Positions 17,089 to 26,610 are shown, numbered from the stretch's first letter. The stretch: 64,000 nucleotides of DNA from Sphingobacteriales bacterium 16-39-50 (GCA_002257025.1 NCHA01000001.1:496001-560000); one strand, 5' to 3'. Program-made: numbers and translations. Notes: generated by a model not told the origin, from the sequence alone.

Positions 17089-18372
17089 ATGAAGCAAAAC
17101 CCTAATGATATTCAAGATACCGATCAGGCCTTAGCCGATCCTACTGATTTTAAATATATTATCAAACAACTGGTACAAATTCCGGTACTGGTGGCAGCCC
17201 TGGGTTATCTGGTGGATATGTATGATCTGTTTCTATTCAGTGTGGTGCGTGTGCCTAGTTTATTGTCTCTGGGCACCTCCCAGGAGGCCCTGTTAGACGA
17301 TGGCATCATTTTATTGAATTTACAAATGGCCGGACTCCTGATTGGAGGAATATTCTGGGGGATTTTGGGGGATAAAAAAGGCAGACTTTCTGTCCTTTTT
17401 GGCTCGATCCTAATCTACTCCCTGGCTAATATTGCCAATGGTTTTGTGACTTCTTTTGAGCAATATGCCGTTTTAAGATTTATTGCAGGTGTAGGTCTGG
17501 CAGGTGAGTTGGGTGCAGGCATTACGCTTGTAGCTGAAGTACTTCCACGCAAAATACGGGGTTACGGGACTACCCTTGTAGCAACTATGGGAGTCTTAGG
17601 GGCTGTTCTGGCTTATTTTATGGCAGATCTGTTTGATTGGCGGACTTCCTATTTCATCGGTGGTGGACTTGGCTTGTTATTATTAGTCCTGCGAATGAAG
17701 GTATTCGAATCTGGGATTTTTGTAAAAATTAAGGATAAAAATATAGAACGGGGTAATGTTTTAATGCTGTTCAACAATAAAAAAAGGTTTCTCAAGTATC
17801 TTAAATGTATCCTGATCGGCTTGCCTATCTGGTTTGTAGTAGGCATATTGATAACATTCTCTCCGGAATTTGGTAAAGCCCTTGGAATCACAGAACCGGT
17901 CAATGCAGGGAAGGCCGTTATGTTTGCCTTTTCTGGTCAGGTGCTAGGTGATCTGGCAAGCGGATTCTTAAGCCAGTATTTCCAGAGCAGAAAGAAAATC
18001 ATTTTAACCTTTATGCTGATTTCCTCTCTTATGGCAGCGGTTTACCTATTATTCCCGACAAAGGATATTGTAGTTTTCTATGCTATTTGCGCACTTTTAG
18101 GCTTTGCTAACGGCTACTGGACACTGTTTGTGACTGTTGCTGCTGAGATGTTTGGAACTAACCTCCGTGCAACGGTCGCTACTTCGGTCCCTAATTTTGT
18201 CAGGGGCTCTGTGATACCATTGACAGCACTATTTATTCAGTTTAAAGGAAGCTGGGGCATTATTTACGCAGCAGCCGCAGTTGGTTTATTGTCATTTGTA
18301 ATTGCTGTGATTGCGCTAAGGTATTTAGATGAGACGTTTCATAAGGATTTGAATTATGTGGAGGAGGATTAG
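17089..18372 (+). CDS. MFS transporter, probable sugar-acid importer
   Basis: 427 residues from ATG 17089 (a TTG two codons earlier is less likely). About 12 membrane segments with the family A-motif as GGIFWGILGDKKGRLSVLFG (about 84-103) and a central hydrophilic loop near residue 215. The PVLVAALGYLVDMYDLFLFS start resembles the metabolite:H+ symporters for acids. It lies in the middle of the sugar-acid operon, which has no SusC/SusD, so it is probably the inner-membrane entry step. Substrate not determined. Confidence 0.87.
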   Translation: MKQNPNDIQDTDQALADPTDFKYIIKQLVQIPVLVAALGYLVDMYDLFLFSVVRVPSLLSLGTSQEALLDDGIILLNLQMAGLLIGGIFWGILGDKKGRLSVLFGSILIYSLANIANGFVTSFEQYAVLRFIAGVGLAGELGAGITLVAEVLPRKIRGYGTTLVATMGVLGAVLAYFMADLFDWRTSYFIGGGLGLLLLVLRMKVFESGIFVKIKDKNIERGNVLMLFNNKKRFLKYLKCILIGLPIWFVVGILITFSPEFGKALGITEPVNAGKAVMFAFSGQVLGDLASGFLSQYFQSRKKIILTFMLISSLMAAVYLLFPTKDIVVFYAICALLGFANGYWTLFVTVAAEMFGTNLRATVATSVPNFVRGSVIPLTALFIQFKGSWGIIYAAAAVGLLSFVIAVIALRYLDETFHKDLNYVEED

Positions 18373-18428
18373 GGAATAGGAAATAGGGAATGGGGACGTA
18401 AACAGTTCTAAAGATTAAAATTCTGGAG

Positions 18429-19610
18429 ATGAGGTCAATATTAATTTTTTGTTTGATGCTGGCGGTATTATTAGATGCTTCTGCTCAAAGATCTGAGACT
18501 GTTCGGATTGTGAATGATCATATTGTAAGAAAAAACAGTATTGTCAAGTTCCAATTAAAGTCAGCTGTCGGCAAAGAGAACATATATCTTATCGATAATA
18601 ATAAAAAGAAGTATCCTGTACAATTTCTAAAAGATGGCTATGCCTGTGCGATAATGAGTCTTAATCCGGGGGAAGTTAAAAGCTTTAAAACGATCAGAGA
18701 GTCAGGTTCAGCCAGCAAAGCAGAAGTTTTATTAACAGAGGCTGAAGCTAAATTCACTGTAAATGGCAAGCAGGTGATCGGTCTGCAAACCGGTAAAAAA
18801 GATTTGCCGGCAGAAATTGAACCTGTATTCCGCCGAGGAGGATATATTTTCCCCGTGCTCTCCCCTTCCGGTCTTTCAGTTGCCGATGATTATCCATTAA
18901 ATCATAAACATCATCATGGAATTTGGGCAGCATGGACAAAAACGGAATTTGAGGGTCGGAAGCCCGATTTTTGGAATATGGCTGATAAAACCGGCACAGT
19001 TTTGTTTGAAGGAATAAAAAATACCGAATCAGGAGCTGTTTTTTCAACTTTGGAATCGAGAAATGCATACTTTGATGTATCAGTTAGTCCGAATAAAAAA
19101 GTTTTGGATGAAGATTGGCAAATCAAAGTTTACAATACAGAAGGTGATGAAAAGCCTTATTATGTCTTTGACCTGGAACTCAGGCAGCAGCTATCGAGTG
19201 CCTCTGTTTTGAAACTTCCGGAGTATTTATATGGTGGAGTAGGCTTTCGAGGAAATGGAGAGTGGAATGGAAAGGATAATGCCTATTTTTTGACTTCAGA
19301 AGGCAAAGACAGAAGCAATGGACATGCCACTACCTCAAAATGGGTTCATATCAGCGGTAATATTAGTGGAAAGCTTAGCGGTATCAGTATTTTATCTCAT
19401 CCGGATAATTTTCGTTCTCCACAACCCATGCGGATCCATCCTACAGAACCTTTCTTTTGTTATGCACCATCGCAAGCCGGCGACTTTGAAATAAGACCTA
19501 ACCAGGGATATATAGCCCGATATCGCTTTATTGTTTATGATGGTGCACCTGAAGCGGCTTTTATCAACAGGATGTGGAATGATTATGCTCATCCATTGGT
19601 AATTAAATAG
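18429..19610 (+). CDS. DUF6807 (PmoA-like) secreted protein
   Basis: 393 residues with a signal peptide (MRSILIFCLMLAVLLDASAQ). The family hallmark is the His-rich HKHHHGIWAAWT near residue 160, followed by beta-rich sequence ending FRFIVYDGAPEAAFINRMWNDY-like. The family is usually annotated as methane-oxygenase PmoA or DUF6807 in sugar-degradation loci, but an enzymatic role is not established and there is no link to methane here. Exported, so it would meet substrate before the cytoplasmic enzymes. 56 bp after the MFS gene. Confidence 0.82.
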   Translation: MRSILIFCLMLAVLLDASAQRSETVRIVNDHIVRKNSIVKFQLKSAVGKENIYLIDNNKKKYPVQFLKDGYACAIMSLNPGEVKSFKTIRESGSASKAEVLLTEAEAKFTVNGKQVIGLQTGKKDLPAEIEPVFRRGGYIFPVLSPSGLSVADDYPLNHKHHHGIWAAWTKTEFEGRKPDFWNMADKTGTVLFEGIKNTESGAVFSTLESRNAYFDVSVSPNKKVLDEDWQIKVYNTEGDEKPYYVFDLELRQQLSSASVLKLPEYLYGGVGFRGNGEWNGKDNAYFLTSEGKDRSNGHATTSKWVHISGNISGKLSGISILSHPDNFRSPQPMRIHPTEPFFCYAPSQAGDFEIRPNQGYIARYRFIVYDGAPEAAFINRMWNDYAHPLVIK

Positions 19611-19688
19611 AACTTCTTAGCATATAATTGATATTAATAGAGAAAAGATTAGGATAAATTCATTGCATTAAAATATTCAAAAATCTAT

Positions 19689-21401
19689 ATGACATATTTT
19701 AAAATATTCATTGTCTTCTGTTTTTCGCAGGTCATTATCCTCAATGCAGGAGCACAAACAATCAATGATTATCCGCAGGATAAAAAAACAATTGAAGATG
19801 GCAAAGCCTTGTTTACCCAGAACTGCAGTTCCTGCCATAGCTTTACACAGCGAGGGATTGGTCCGGATTTATCAGGGGTTACTACTGAGCTAACAAAGCC
19901 TGCGCTCCTTCGTTTTATTCGAAATTCACAAAGTGTTATTGAAGGTGGAAACCCACGCGGAATTAAATTGCTGCAGGAGTATAAAGTTCCAATGCCTTCA
20001 TTCGAAGCCCTGAGCAATGATCAAATGGGGGCAATATTAGCCTATGTGAACACTTATAGGACAAAAGATGAATCAGCAACTATAAATAAATTCGGACTGG
20101 CTATTAAAGATCCAATACCCCAAAGGATAAAAAAATCAGGTTTAACGCTTGAACTGGAGGAAATTACAACAGCCAATCCAAGTGCCGACAAAATACCTTT
20201 GGCCAGAATAAATCAAATGCGGGTTTTACCCGGCAAAAAGGAACGCAGCTTTATTGAAGATCTGAGAGGTAAATTATATGAATTAAAAGATAGGCAATTG
20301 ACTGAGGTAATGGATATTAGCAAACAAATGCCATCCTTTATTTCAGTACCCGGTTATGCTACCGGTTTTGGAAGTTTTGCATTTCATCCTAACTTCTATA
20401 AGAATGGTTTACTTTATACGATACATTCTGAAAAACCGCGTTCCGCTCCTTCAGATTTTGCTTATCCGGATTCGATACCTGTTCTCATCCAATGTGTACT
20501 CACTGAATGGAAAATAAATGACCCAAAATCAGGCAAGTTTGAAGGTAAAAGCAGAGAGCTTTTGCGGATTGACATGCCGACTGTAATACATAGTATGCAG
20601 GAAATTGTATTTAATCCACTCGCCCGCCCCAAAGATTCAGATTATGGATTATTATACCTTACATTGGGTGACGGTGGTTCGGCAGAAGCCGGGTTTTCTT
20701 TCCTTTGCAATACAAACACTCAGATCAGGGCTTCGGTTTTAAGAATAGACCCTAAGGGGAATAATAGTAAAAACGGGAAGTATGGTATCCCTGCAATTAA
20801 TCCATTTGCCAGCGACAATGATGATAAAACTCTTGGAGAGGTATTTGCGAGAGGTTTTCGCAACCCCAACAGAGTAGCATGGACTCCTGAAGGAAAGATG
20901 CTGATTTCTGATATTGGTTTAAACAGCATTGAAGAACTAAATCTGATTCAGGCAGGAGCTGATTATGGCTGGCCACAGCGGGAAGGGACATTTTTCCTAA
21001 ACAGTAAAGGCAAAATGAACAAGGTGTATGCTTTACAGCCCGATGAATCGAACTTTAAATTTGTTTATCCTCTTGCTCAGTTTGATCATGATGAGGGAAA
21101 TGCTATATCCGGAGGTTATGTTTATCAAGGAAATATCGAACAGCTTAAGAATAAGTACATTTTTGGTGATGTCACCACCGGAAGGGTATTTTATATTGAA
21201 AATGAGGCAATTACATCAGAAAAACCAGCAGAAATTTTAGAATTTGACTTATTATTCAAGGGAGTGCCTTCTACCTTCAGAGACATCACCGCAAGCCGCA
21301 GGGCTGATCTTCGTTTTGGATTAGGAGCGAATAAACAATTCTATCTTTTTACTAAAACTGACGGGAAAATCTGGAAAGTGACAGGATGTAAGTCATTATG
21401 A
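19689..21401 (+). CDS. Cytochrome c-PQQ-type sugar dehydrogenase fusion
   Basis: 570 residues. A signal peptide (to about 23) is followed by a haem c domain with CSSCH at 46-50 and the probable methionine ligand in YKVPMPSFEALS, then a six-bladed beta-propeller of the glucose/sorbosone dehydrogenase type (RINQMRVLPGKK onward; GFGSFAFHPNFYKNG, LTLGDGGSAEAG, ARGFRNPNRVAW, AGADYGWPQREG). It probably oxidises a sugar in the periplasm and passes electrons through its own haem. The domain order is haem first, opposite to the pair at 30180-33765. Last gene of the LacI-controlled run by position. Confidence 0.85.
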   Translation: MTYFKIFIVFCFSQVIILNAGAQTINDYPQDKKTIEDGKALFTQNCSSCHSFTQRGIGPDLSGVTTELTKPALLRFIRNSQSVIEGGNPRGIKLLQEYKVPMPSFEALSNDQMGAILAYVNTYRTKDESATINKFGLAIKDPIPQRIKKSGLTLELEEITTANPSADKIPLARINQMRVLPGKKERSFIEDLRGKLYELKDRQLTEVMDISKQMPSFISVPGYATGFGSFAFHPNFYKNGLLYTIHSEKPRSAPSDFAYPDSIPVLIQCVLTEWKINDPKSGKFEGKSRELLRIDMPTVIHSMQEIVFNPLARPKDSDYGLLYLTLGDGGSAEAGFSFLCNTNTQIRASVLRIDPKGNNSKNGKYGIPAINPFASDNDDKTLGEVFARGFRNPNRVAWTPEGKMLISDIGLNSIEELNLIQAGADYGWPQREGTFFLNSKGKMNKVYALQPDESNFKFVYPLAQFDHDEGNAISGGYVYQGNIEQLKNKYIFGDVTTGRVFYIENEAITSEKPAEILEFDLLFKGVPSTFRDITASRRADLRFGLGANKQFYLFTKTDGKIWKVTGCKSL

Positions 21402-21402
21402 T

Positions 21403-21491
21403 GTCTGAACTGTGATTTTTATGATTTATATGATTGGATTGATTCATACGATCACGGTAATCAAACAAATCACCTGAATCACGGTTCAGAC
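21403..21491. repeat. MITE-like inverted-repeat element
   Basis: 89 bp bounded by 15-bp terminal inverted repeats with one mismatch: GTCTGAACTGTGATT (21403-21417) and AATCACGGTTCAGAC (21477-21491). The interior is made of spaced TGATT words and pairs loosely across the element. A third GTCTGAAC lies at 21504-21511, giving an alternative 8-bp hairpin with 21484-21491. Noncoding. It starts two bases after the dehydrogenase stop codon, so it may also shape that mRNA's 3' end. Confidence 0.65.
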
Positions 21492-21569
21492 AAACAGAAT
21501 AAGGTCTGAACTATTACGCCCCTATTTTATAAAATATCAGCCCCATGTCATCTCTCATAATTAATTGAC

Positions 21570-21589
21570 ATATCGGGAATTTCCGATAT
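21570..21589. promoter_or_regulatory. Candidate ArsR-type operator
   Basis: Inverted repeat ATATCGG-N6-CCGATAT lies 11 bp before the GTG of the ArsR-like gene and next to a TATCTTAG promoter-like element. Position and symmetry fit autorepression by the ArsR-family product. Confidence 0.55.
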
Positions 21590-21600
21590 ATCTTAGTATC

Positions 21601-21903
21601 GTGGATCAGGTAGAAATTTTCAAAGCATTGTCGAACAAGACAAGATTGCAAATCCTTAATTGGCTTAAGGAACCGGAAATAAACTTCCCGGATCAAAAAC
21701 AGCATGCCGGTTTTGAACATGGGGTTTGCGTCGGACAAATCCAACTGAAGGCTGGACTTACCCAGTCGACCGTTTCTGAGTACTTATAGCTTCTGCAGCG
21801 AGCCGGGCTCATCAAATCTACCCGTATTGGTCAATGGACCTATTACCAGCGCAATGAAGCGGCTTTTGAGCTTTTAAGCCAAATTATTCAAACAGAAATT
21901 TAA
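21601..21903 (+). pseudogene. ArsR-family regulator with an in-frame TAG stop
   Basis: A winged-helix regulator of about 100 residues starting at GTG 21601 (VDQVEIFKALSNKTRLQIL). The recognition region LTQSTVSEYL is followed by a TAG at 21787-21789, after which the same frame continues with LLQRAGLIKSTRIGQWTYYQRNEAAF to a TAA at 21901. Relatives have a sense codon at this place, so a single base change (for example TCG or CAG to TAG) explains it. The truncated 62-residue product would lose the wing. It lies 17 bp upstream of the OYE gene and probably controlled it. A sequencing error or stop read-through cannot be excluded. Confidence 0.75.
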
Positions 21904-21920
21904 TAAAACACATAAACAGA

Positions 21921-23027
21921 ATGAATACAGACAACTTACTCAGGCCATTTAGCCTGAAATCACTCAATATAAAAAACCGGATCGTGATGGCGCCAATGAC
22001 GCGTTCATTTTCTCCAAATGGCATTCCAACAGATACTGTAGCCGAATATTATCAAAAGCGGGCAGAAGGCGAAGTGGGATTGATTCTCTCTGAAGGTACG
22101 GTCATTGATCGGGTATCTTCATCAAACGACCCCAATATCCCCCATTTCTATGGTGAACAATCCTTGGCCGGATGGAAAAAAGTAATCGACAAGGTTCATG
22201 AAGCAGGAGGCAGTATGGCTCCACAGATATGGCATATGGGCGTTATGGATAATCATCGTTCCGGCTGGTTGCCTTCACAACCCTTTGAGGGTCCGTCTGG
22301 CTTAAACCGTCCGGATTTCAAAAATGGTAACATCATGACAGAAGAAGATATTGCAGATACCATTTTAGCTTATGGAAAAGCTGCCGCTGATGCCAAACGT
22401 TTGGGCTTTGACAGTGTTGAGTTACACGGGGCACACGGCTATTTAATTGACCAGTTTTTTTGGGATGGCACTAATAAACGTACGGATGAATATGGCGGAA
22501 AAACACTCGCAGAGCGTAGCCGTTTTGGTGTGGAAGTAGTTAAAGAAGTGCGCAAACAAGTGGGTGAAGACTTTGCAGTAATCCTTCGATTATCACAATG
22601 GAAACCTTCTGCATACACCAATCAAATGGCTAAAACTCCTCAGGAAATGGAATATTGGCTAAATCCGCTTTCGGATGCCGGAGTAGATATCTTCCATTGT
22701 TCTCAGCGTCGTTTCTGGGAACCTGAATTTGAAGGATCAGATCTTAATTTTGCAGGCTGGGCAAAGAAAATTACCGGTAAAGCCACGATAACTGTTGGTT
22801 CTGTGGGTTTAACCGGCGAATTTTTAGCAGCATTTGCTGGCGAAAGTTCTGAACCAAGTTCTCTGGATGAACTGATGAGGCGCATGGATCGTGGTGACTT
22901 TGATCTGGTTGCTGTTGGCCGTCCCCTGCTTGCTGACCCTAACTGGGTTAAAAAAATCAAAAATGGTCAAAGTGATGATTTAAAAGGATTTACAAAAGCT
23001 GCGCTTGGAGAATTGGTTTTGGAATAA
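21921..23027 (+). CDS. Old Yellow Enzyme family NADH:flavin oxidoreductase
   Basis: 368 residues, FMN-dependent TIM barrel of the OYE / NemA group. Landmarks: NRIVMAPMTRSF near the start, GGSMAPQIWHMG (about 95-106), the active-site pair in SVELHGAHGYLIDQFFWDGTNKR-type sequence (about 168-190), and FDLVAVGRPLLADPNW near the end. It reduces activated C=C bonds, nitro compounds or quinones with NAD(P)H. Directly downstream of the broken ArsR gene, an arrangement known for electrophile-responsive regulators; loss of the repressor would leave it constitutive. Confidence 0.9.
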   Translation: MNTDNLLRPFSLKSLNIKNRIVMAPMTRSFSPNGIPTDTVAEYYQKRAEGEVGLILSEGTVIDRVSSSNDPNIPHFYGEQSLAGWKKVIDKVHEAGGSMAPQIWHMGVMDNHRSGWLPSQPFEGPSGLNRPDFKNGNIMTEEDIADTILAYGKAAADAKRLGFDSVELHGAHGYLIDQFFWDGTNKRTDEYGGKTLAERSRFGVEVVKEVRKQVGEDFAVILRLSQWKPSAYTNQMAKTPQEMEYWLNPLSDAGVDIFHCSQRRFWEPEFEGSDLNFAGWAKKITGKATITVGSVGLTGEFLAAFAGESSEPSSLDELMRRMDRGDFDLVAVGRPLLADPNWVKKIKNGQSDDLKGFTKAALGELVLE

Positions 23028-23077
23028 AATCGTGATTTCTCAGTAAAGGAACTTCTAGATTTTTAAATTAAGAGTAC

Positions 23078-23116
23078 AAAGTCTGATGTGAAAATATCGG
23101 GCTTTTATGTTTTTTC
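23078..23116 (+). terminator. Probable terminator after the OYE gene
   Basis: A 9-bp stem with G-U pairs (AAAGTCTGA 23078-23086 / TCGGGCTTT 23097-23105) is followed within 5 bases by a T-run (23110-23115). Confidence 0.5.
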
Positions 23117-23247
23117 CTGTTCCTTCATTGATAGATTTTGATTTTAACTTATCTATCTGAGCATAGAGATCAGATTAAAAGCCAGTATCCTTTACTTATA
23201 ATCATTCACCAAATTTTATTTTAATTTTATGCCCAATCGGGATTAAA

Positions 23248-24285
23248 ATGAAAGTACACCAGACTACGATATATGACATTGCCAGGGAACTAAATATATC
23301 CAAGTCTACAGTTTCACGCGCTTTAACCAACCATCCTGAAGTAAAATCTGAAACCCGAAAAGCCGTTCTTGAACTCGCCGAAAAACTGGACTATCAGCGT
23401 AATATGCTGTCGATCAATCTGATTTCAAGAAAAAGTAACCTGATTGGGATCATTGTTCCTGAGTTCAATACCTCCTTCTTCCCACAGGTGGTGATCGGTG
23501 CACAAGAAATGGCGAGCAAGCATGGTTATAATATCATTGTAAGCCAGTCGAACGAGAAATTTGAAACCGAAGTAGAAAATGCAAGGGTCATGCTAGCCAG
23601 CCAGGTTGATGGAATATTAGTCTCCATTACAAAAGAAACCCGAAGCTATGAACACCTGAAAATCTTTGAGCGTAAAGGTATTCCAATTGTTTTATTCAAC
23701 AGGGTTTGCGATGAGATGATAGTGCCTAAAGTGGTAATCAATGATTATGAAGCTGCATTTGGAGCTGTTGAACATCTTATCCTGACAGGTAAAAAAAGAA
23801 TAGCCCATCTGGCAGGCCCCGATTCATTAATCACCAGCAGAAAGCGCTTAAAAGGATATCTGGATGCCCTTAAAAAGCATAAAATATCGGTAGATGAATC
23901 CCTGATCATCCCATATGACCTAACTATTGGTAAGGTAAAGATCTATGTCAAACATTTAATGGATCTTAAAAATCCGCCGGATGGATTGTTCGTTGTTAAT
24001 GATCCTGCAGCAATCGAAGCGATCCAAACGATTAAAAAAATGGGAATCCGTATTCCTGAGGAAATAGGAATCGTTGGGTTCAGTAACGACTATGGCTCCG
24101 ACCTTATCGAACCCAGTCTGACCACCGTTGCTCAGCCACAAAGGCTGATGGGCAGTACTGCGATGCAATTATTGCTCGACCTCATGGACAAGGAGGTCTC
24201 ACAATGGAAAGCCGTTACTAAAACCCTCGATTCAAAGCTGATAGTCAGAAACTCCAGCATGTTACAGGAATCAGAACCTACCTGA
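23248..24285 (+). CDS. LacI family transcriptional regulator
   Basis: 345 residues: helix-turn-helix at about 6-50 (TIYDIARELNISKSTVSRAL) and an effector domain (LIGIIVPEFNTSFFPQ to GIVGFSNDYGSDLIEPSLTTV). It resembles the regulator at 11679 in architecture, but lies convergent with the FAD oxidoreductase gene, 20 bp from its 3' end. No clear CG-centred palindrome was found upstream of it. Its target is probably the neighbouring symporter/oxidoreductase pair, by inference from position only. Confidence 0.9.
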   Translation: MKVHQTTIYDIARELNISKSTVSRALTNHPEVKSETRKAVLELAEKLDYQRNMLSINLISRKSNLIGIIVPEFNTSFFPQVVIGAQEMASKHGYNIIVSQSNEKFETEVENARVMLASQVDGILVSITKETRSYEHLKIFERKGIPIVLFNRVCDEMIVPKVVINDYEAAFGAVEHLILTGKKRIAHLAGPDSLITSRKRLKGYLDALKKHKISVDESLIIPYDLTIGKVKIYVKHLMDLKNPPDGLFVVNDPAAIEAIQTIKKMGIRIPEEIGIVGFSNDYGSDLIEPSLTTVAQPQRLMGSTAMQLLLDLMDKEVSQWKAVTKTLDSKLIVRNSSMLQESEPT

Positions 24286-24305
24286 TTCCTAATATTTTAA
24301 TTCAT

Positions 24306-26582
24306 TTAAAAAACCTGCACCTCAAATATTGCTGCCGGAACATTAATTAGAGGATGTTCGGGGAAAATCCTGATGGAAGAGGTACTAATCGCCTTATCTA
24401 ATATCACTTCATTAACTGTTTGATAATTACCAGACTTTTCAAAAATCACATTGTTGTCAGCATCCATAATCCTGTAATTTCTAACCGTATGGGGTACAAC
24501 ACGCTCAGGATGAACCCTGAGGGTAGACTCCAGTGGATGGTCAAAATCTGAGTCGAAGAACAATACTATCCGCTTAATCAGTACATGTTCATCCCATGTT
24601 AAGGTAACATAAGGCTTTGCATCATTAAGATCGGCTACCCAGGCATTAGCTGCATTTGTTGGACGGCAGAATCCATTAATAAGGTTTGAAACTTTAAAAG
24701 GTTTGAGCGCAGCAGATAATTTAAATGCCAGATTTTGTTCTGCCGGTCGCCTTGAAGGAAGCCAGAACTCAAAGGAGTCAATTCCTATCCCATCCGGGGG
24801 CAACTGTACCCCGCTTGTGGCTACAGCTTTATTGTAGCGGTTCATTAACATCATGGTTCCGGTAAGGAACATTTTGCTTGTTTGAACTGAAACAAGTTCA
24901 TTTTTCAGGATACAGACAAAAACATATTGCTCCTCCCCCATTACATGATCAAATTCAACGTTTAATGTACTCTTACCCGCGGCTACAGGAATTTCACGGC
25001 TCTCAAGGATAATCTCAGGCGTGTAATTGATTTGTTTAGCACTGACACGTAATTGAAGACTTAAAATTGTCGCATCTTCTGCATCAACCTCAAAACTGAT
25101 ATTTATCTGATCACCAGGGGCAGCCGGTAATAGTTGTGCAGTAGAATATTCAAGTTTCTGCCAGCTGCCATCAGCCTTTAATTCTTTAAGTTTAAATTCA
25201 GAACTGGCACTGATATCTGCTTTATGCGCTAAATTTGTTCTTTCCGGCACCAATCCTGGAATAAAATGTCCCCTTTGCATCAGTTCCTGCCTTAACTCCT
25301 GAACTTTTGGAGAATTAGCCAGTTTTGAAGGCGTAATCTTGTTCTTCAGGCAATATTGAGTGGCCAAACCCAAAACCTGAGCAGAATAAGATACTGTCGC
25401 CATTACTCTTGAAGAACCGAATGCCACGTGACTTGCACTTATAATTCTACCTGCTAACCAGAGATTTTTAATGTTTTTGCTGTACATGCATCGAAGCGGG
25501 ATCTGATATATCCCCTTTGAATGCCATTGATTACAGCCCGGCCTGTCACTAAAAACCCCGTCGGCGGGATGGAGGTCCAATGACCATCCTCCATAAGACA
25601 CTGCATCCGGATGTTCCCGCTGTTCCACTACATCCTTTTGGGAAAGCATATAATCTCCTTCAAAACGCCGGCTCTCCCGCTTACCAGGAATATGTCCAAC
25701 CCATTCCAGTGTCAGATTTTCGGCTTCAGGGTATTTCCCTGAGTTTTTAACATGATCCCAAATACCATAGATTACTTTCCATAATTCCCATTTAATCTCT
25801 TCGGTCTGATGTATGGTATCCAGTCTGCCCCCGTATTCAAGCCACCAGAGTTTGCAACCATGATCACTGATATCATACGAACGGTATTTAACAATAGAAG
25901 AAACATCTTTTAATGCATAAGAAGGAGCAGTAAATGTTATCGGACGACCGGCATTCTTTGTGAAAAAATAAATAGAATGTCCTAAAAGTTCTCCGTATTC
26001 CTTATCAGGTGCAAAACCTTCGTCAAATTCATCCTTTGACTCCGCTCCCATCCTGAATGCCGCACCGGCCTGAAAAGCAACTATCCCATCACCTGATGCA
26101 TCGCAAAAATAAGGTGCTGATAAAATGTAACGGGTTGAGTTCTGGCTGCAAAAGCCAATTACTTCACTGATCACATCCGGAGCCGATTTTACTACTTCAT
26201 AAACTGCAGTATTTAAAAGAAGTGTTAGATTCTGCTCATTCTTTACCTTTTCCAGCAAAATGGTATCCAGAATAATTGCATTACCATCCGGGTTCCGGTA
26301 CATATTCTCAATCAGAATTTCACTTAATACCCCACCTTCCCTCGACCAGCGATTATTATTCCCCATGCTGGAAGTCGCTCCTAAAATCCACAATCTCACT
26401 TCGCTAGAGGCATTTCCACCAAGTACAGGCCTGTCTTGTACAAGAATAACTTTTAAACCCTCCCTTGCCGCAGCAATGGCTCCGCATGTACCTGCGATGC
26501 CACCTCCGATGATAACCAGATCAGCATTCATTGGACGCTCATAAACCGAACGACCGGCAGAGGAAAACTCACTTTTAATCAT
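24306..26582 (-). CDS. FAD-dependent oxidoreductase with C-terminal beta-sandwich
   Basis: 758 residues. The N-terminal FAD-binding domain of the PF12831 type shows VIIGGGIAGTCGAIAAAREG (about 23-42) and the hallmark GGNASSEVRLW. The catalytic part runs to about 430 (IPLRCMYSKNIKNLWLAGR, then SHVAFGSSRVM). The last 140 residues (from about NAWVADLNDAKPYVTLTWD) resemble a discoidin-like carbohydrate-binding sandwich. No signal peptide. It lies 28 bp downstream of a sodium:solute symporter on the same strand, so it probably oxidises the solute that enters. Substrate unknown. Confidence 0.82.
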   Translation of the reverse strand: MIKSEFSSAGRSVYERPMNADLVIIGGGIAGTCGAIAAAREGLKVILVQDRPVLGGNASSEVRLWILGATSSMGNNNRWSREGGVLSEILIENMYRNPDGNAIILDTILLEKVKNEQNLTLLLNTAVYEVVKSAPDVISEVIGFCSQNSTRYILSAPYFCDASGDGIVAFQAGAAFRMGAESKDEFDEGFAPDKEYGELLGHSIYFFTKNAGRPITFTAPSYALKDVSSIVKYRSYDISDHGCKLWWLEYGGRLDTIHQTEEIKWELWKVIYGIWDHVKNSGKYPEAENLTLEWVGHIPGKRESRRFEGDYMLSQKDVVEQREHPDAVSYGGWSLDLHPADGVFSDRPGCNQWHSKGIYQIPLRCMYSKNIKNLWLAGRIISASHVAFGSSRVMATVSYSAQVLGLATQYCLKNKITPSKLANSPKVQELRQELMQRGHFIPGLVPERTNLAHKADISASSEFKLKELKADGSWQKLEYSTAQLLPAAPGDQINISFEVDAEDATILSLQLRVSAKQINYTPEIILESREIPVAAGKSTLNVEFDHVMGEEQYVFVCILKNELVSVQTSKMFLTGTMMLMNRYNKAVATSGVQLPPDGIGIDSFEFWLPSRRPAEQNLAFKLSAALKPFKVSNLINGFCRPTNAANAWVADLNDAKPYVTLTWDEHVLIKRIVLFFDSDFDHPLESTLRVHPERVVPHTVRNYRIMDADNNVIFEKSGNYQTVNEVILDKAISTSSIRIFPEHPLINVPAAIFEVQVF

Positions 26583-26610
26583 AAGTTATATATTAACATT
26601 AATAAACAGA

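Noticed and set aside
18429-19610. Methane monooxygenase subunit (PmoA)
   Set aside because: The name is inherited from a database label; the protein is a soluble secreted beta-rich protein in a sugar locus without other pmo genes.
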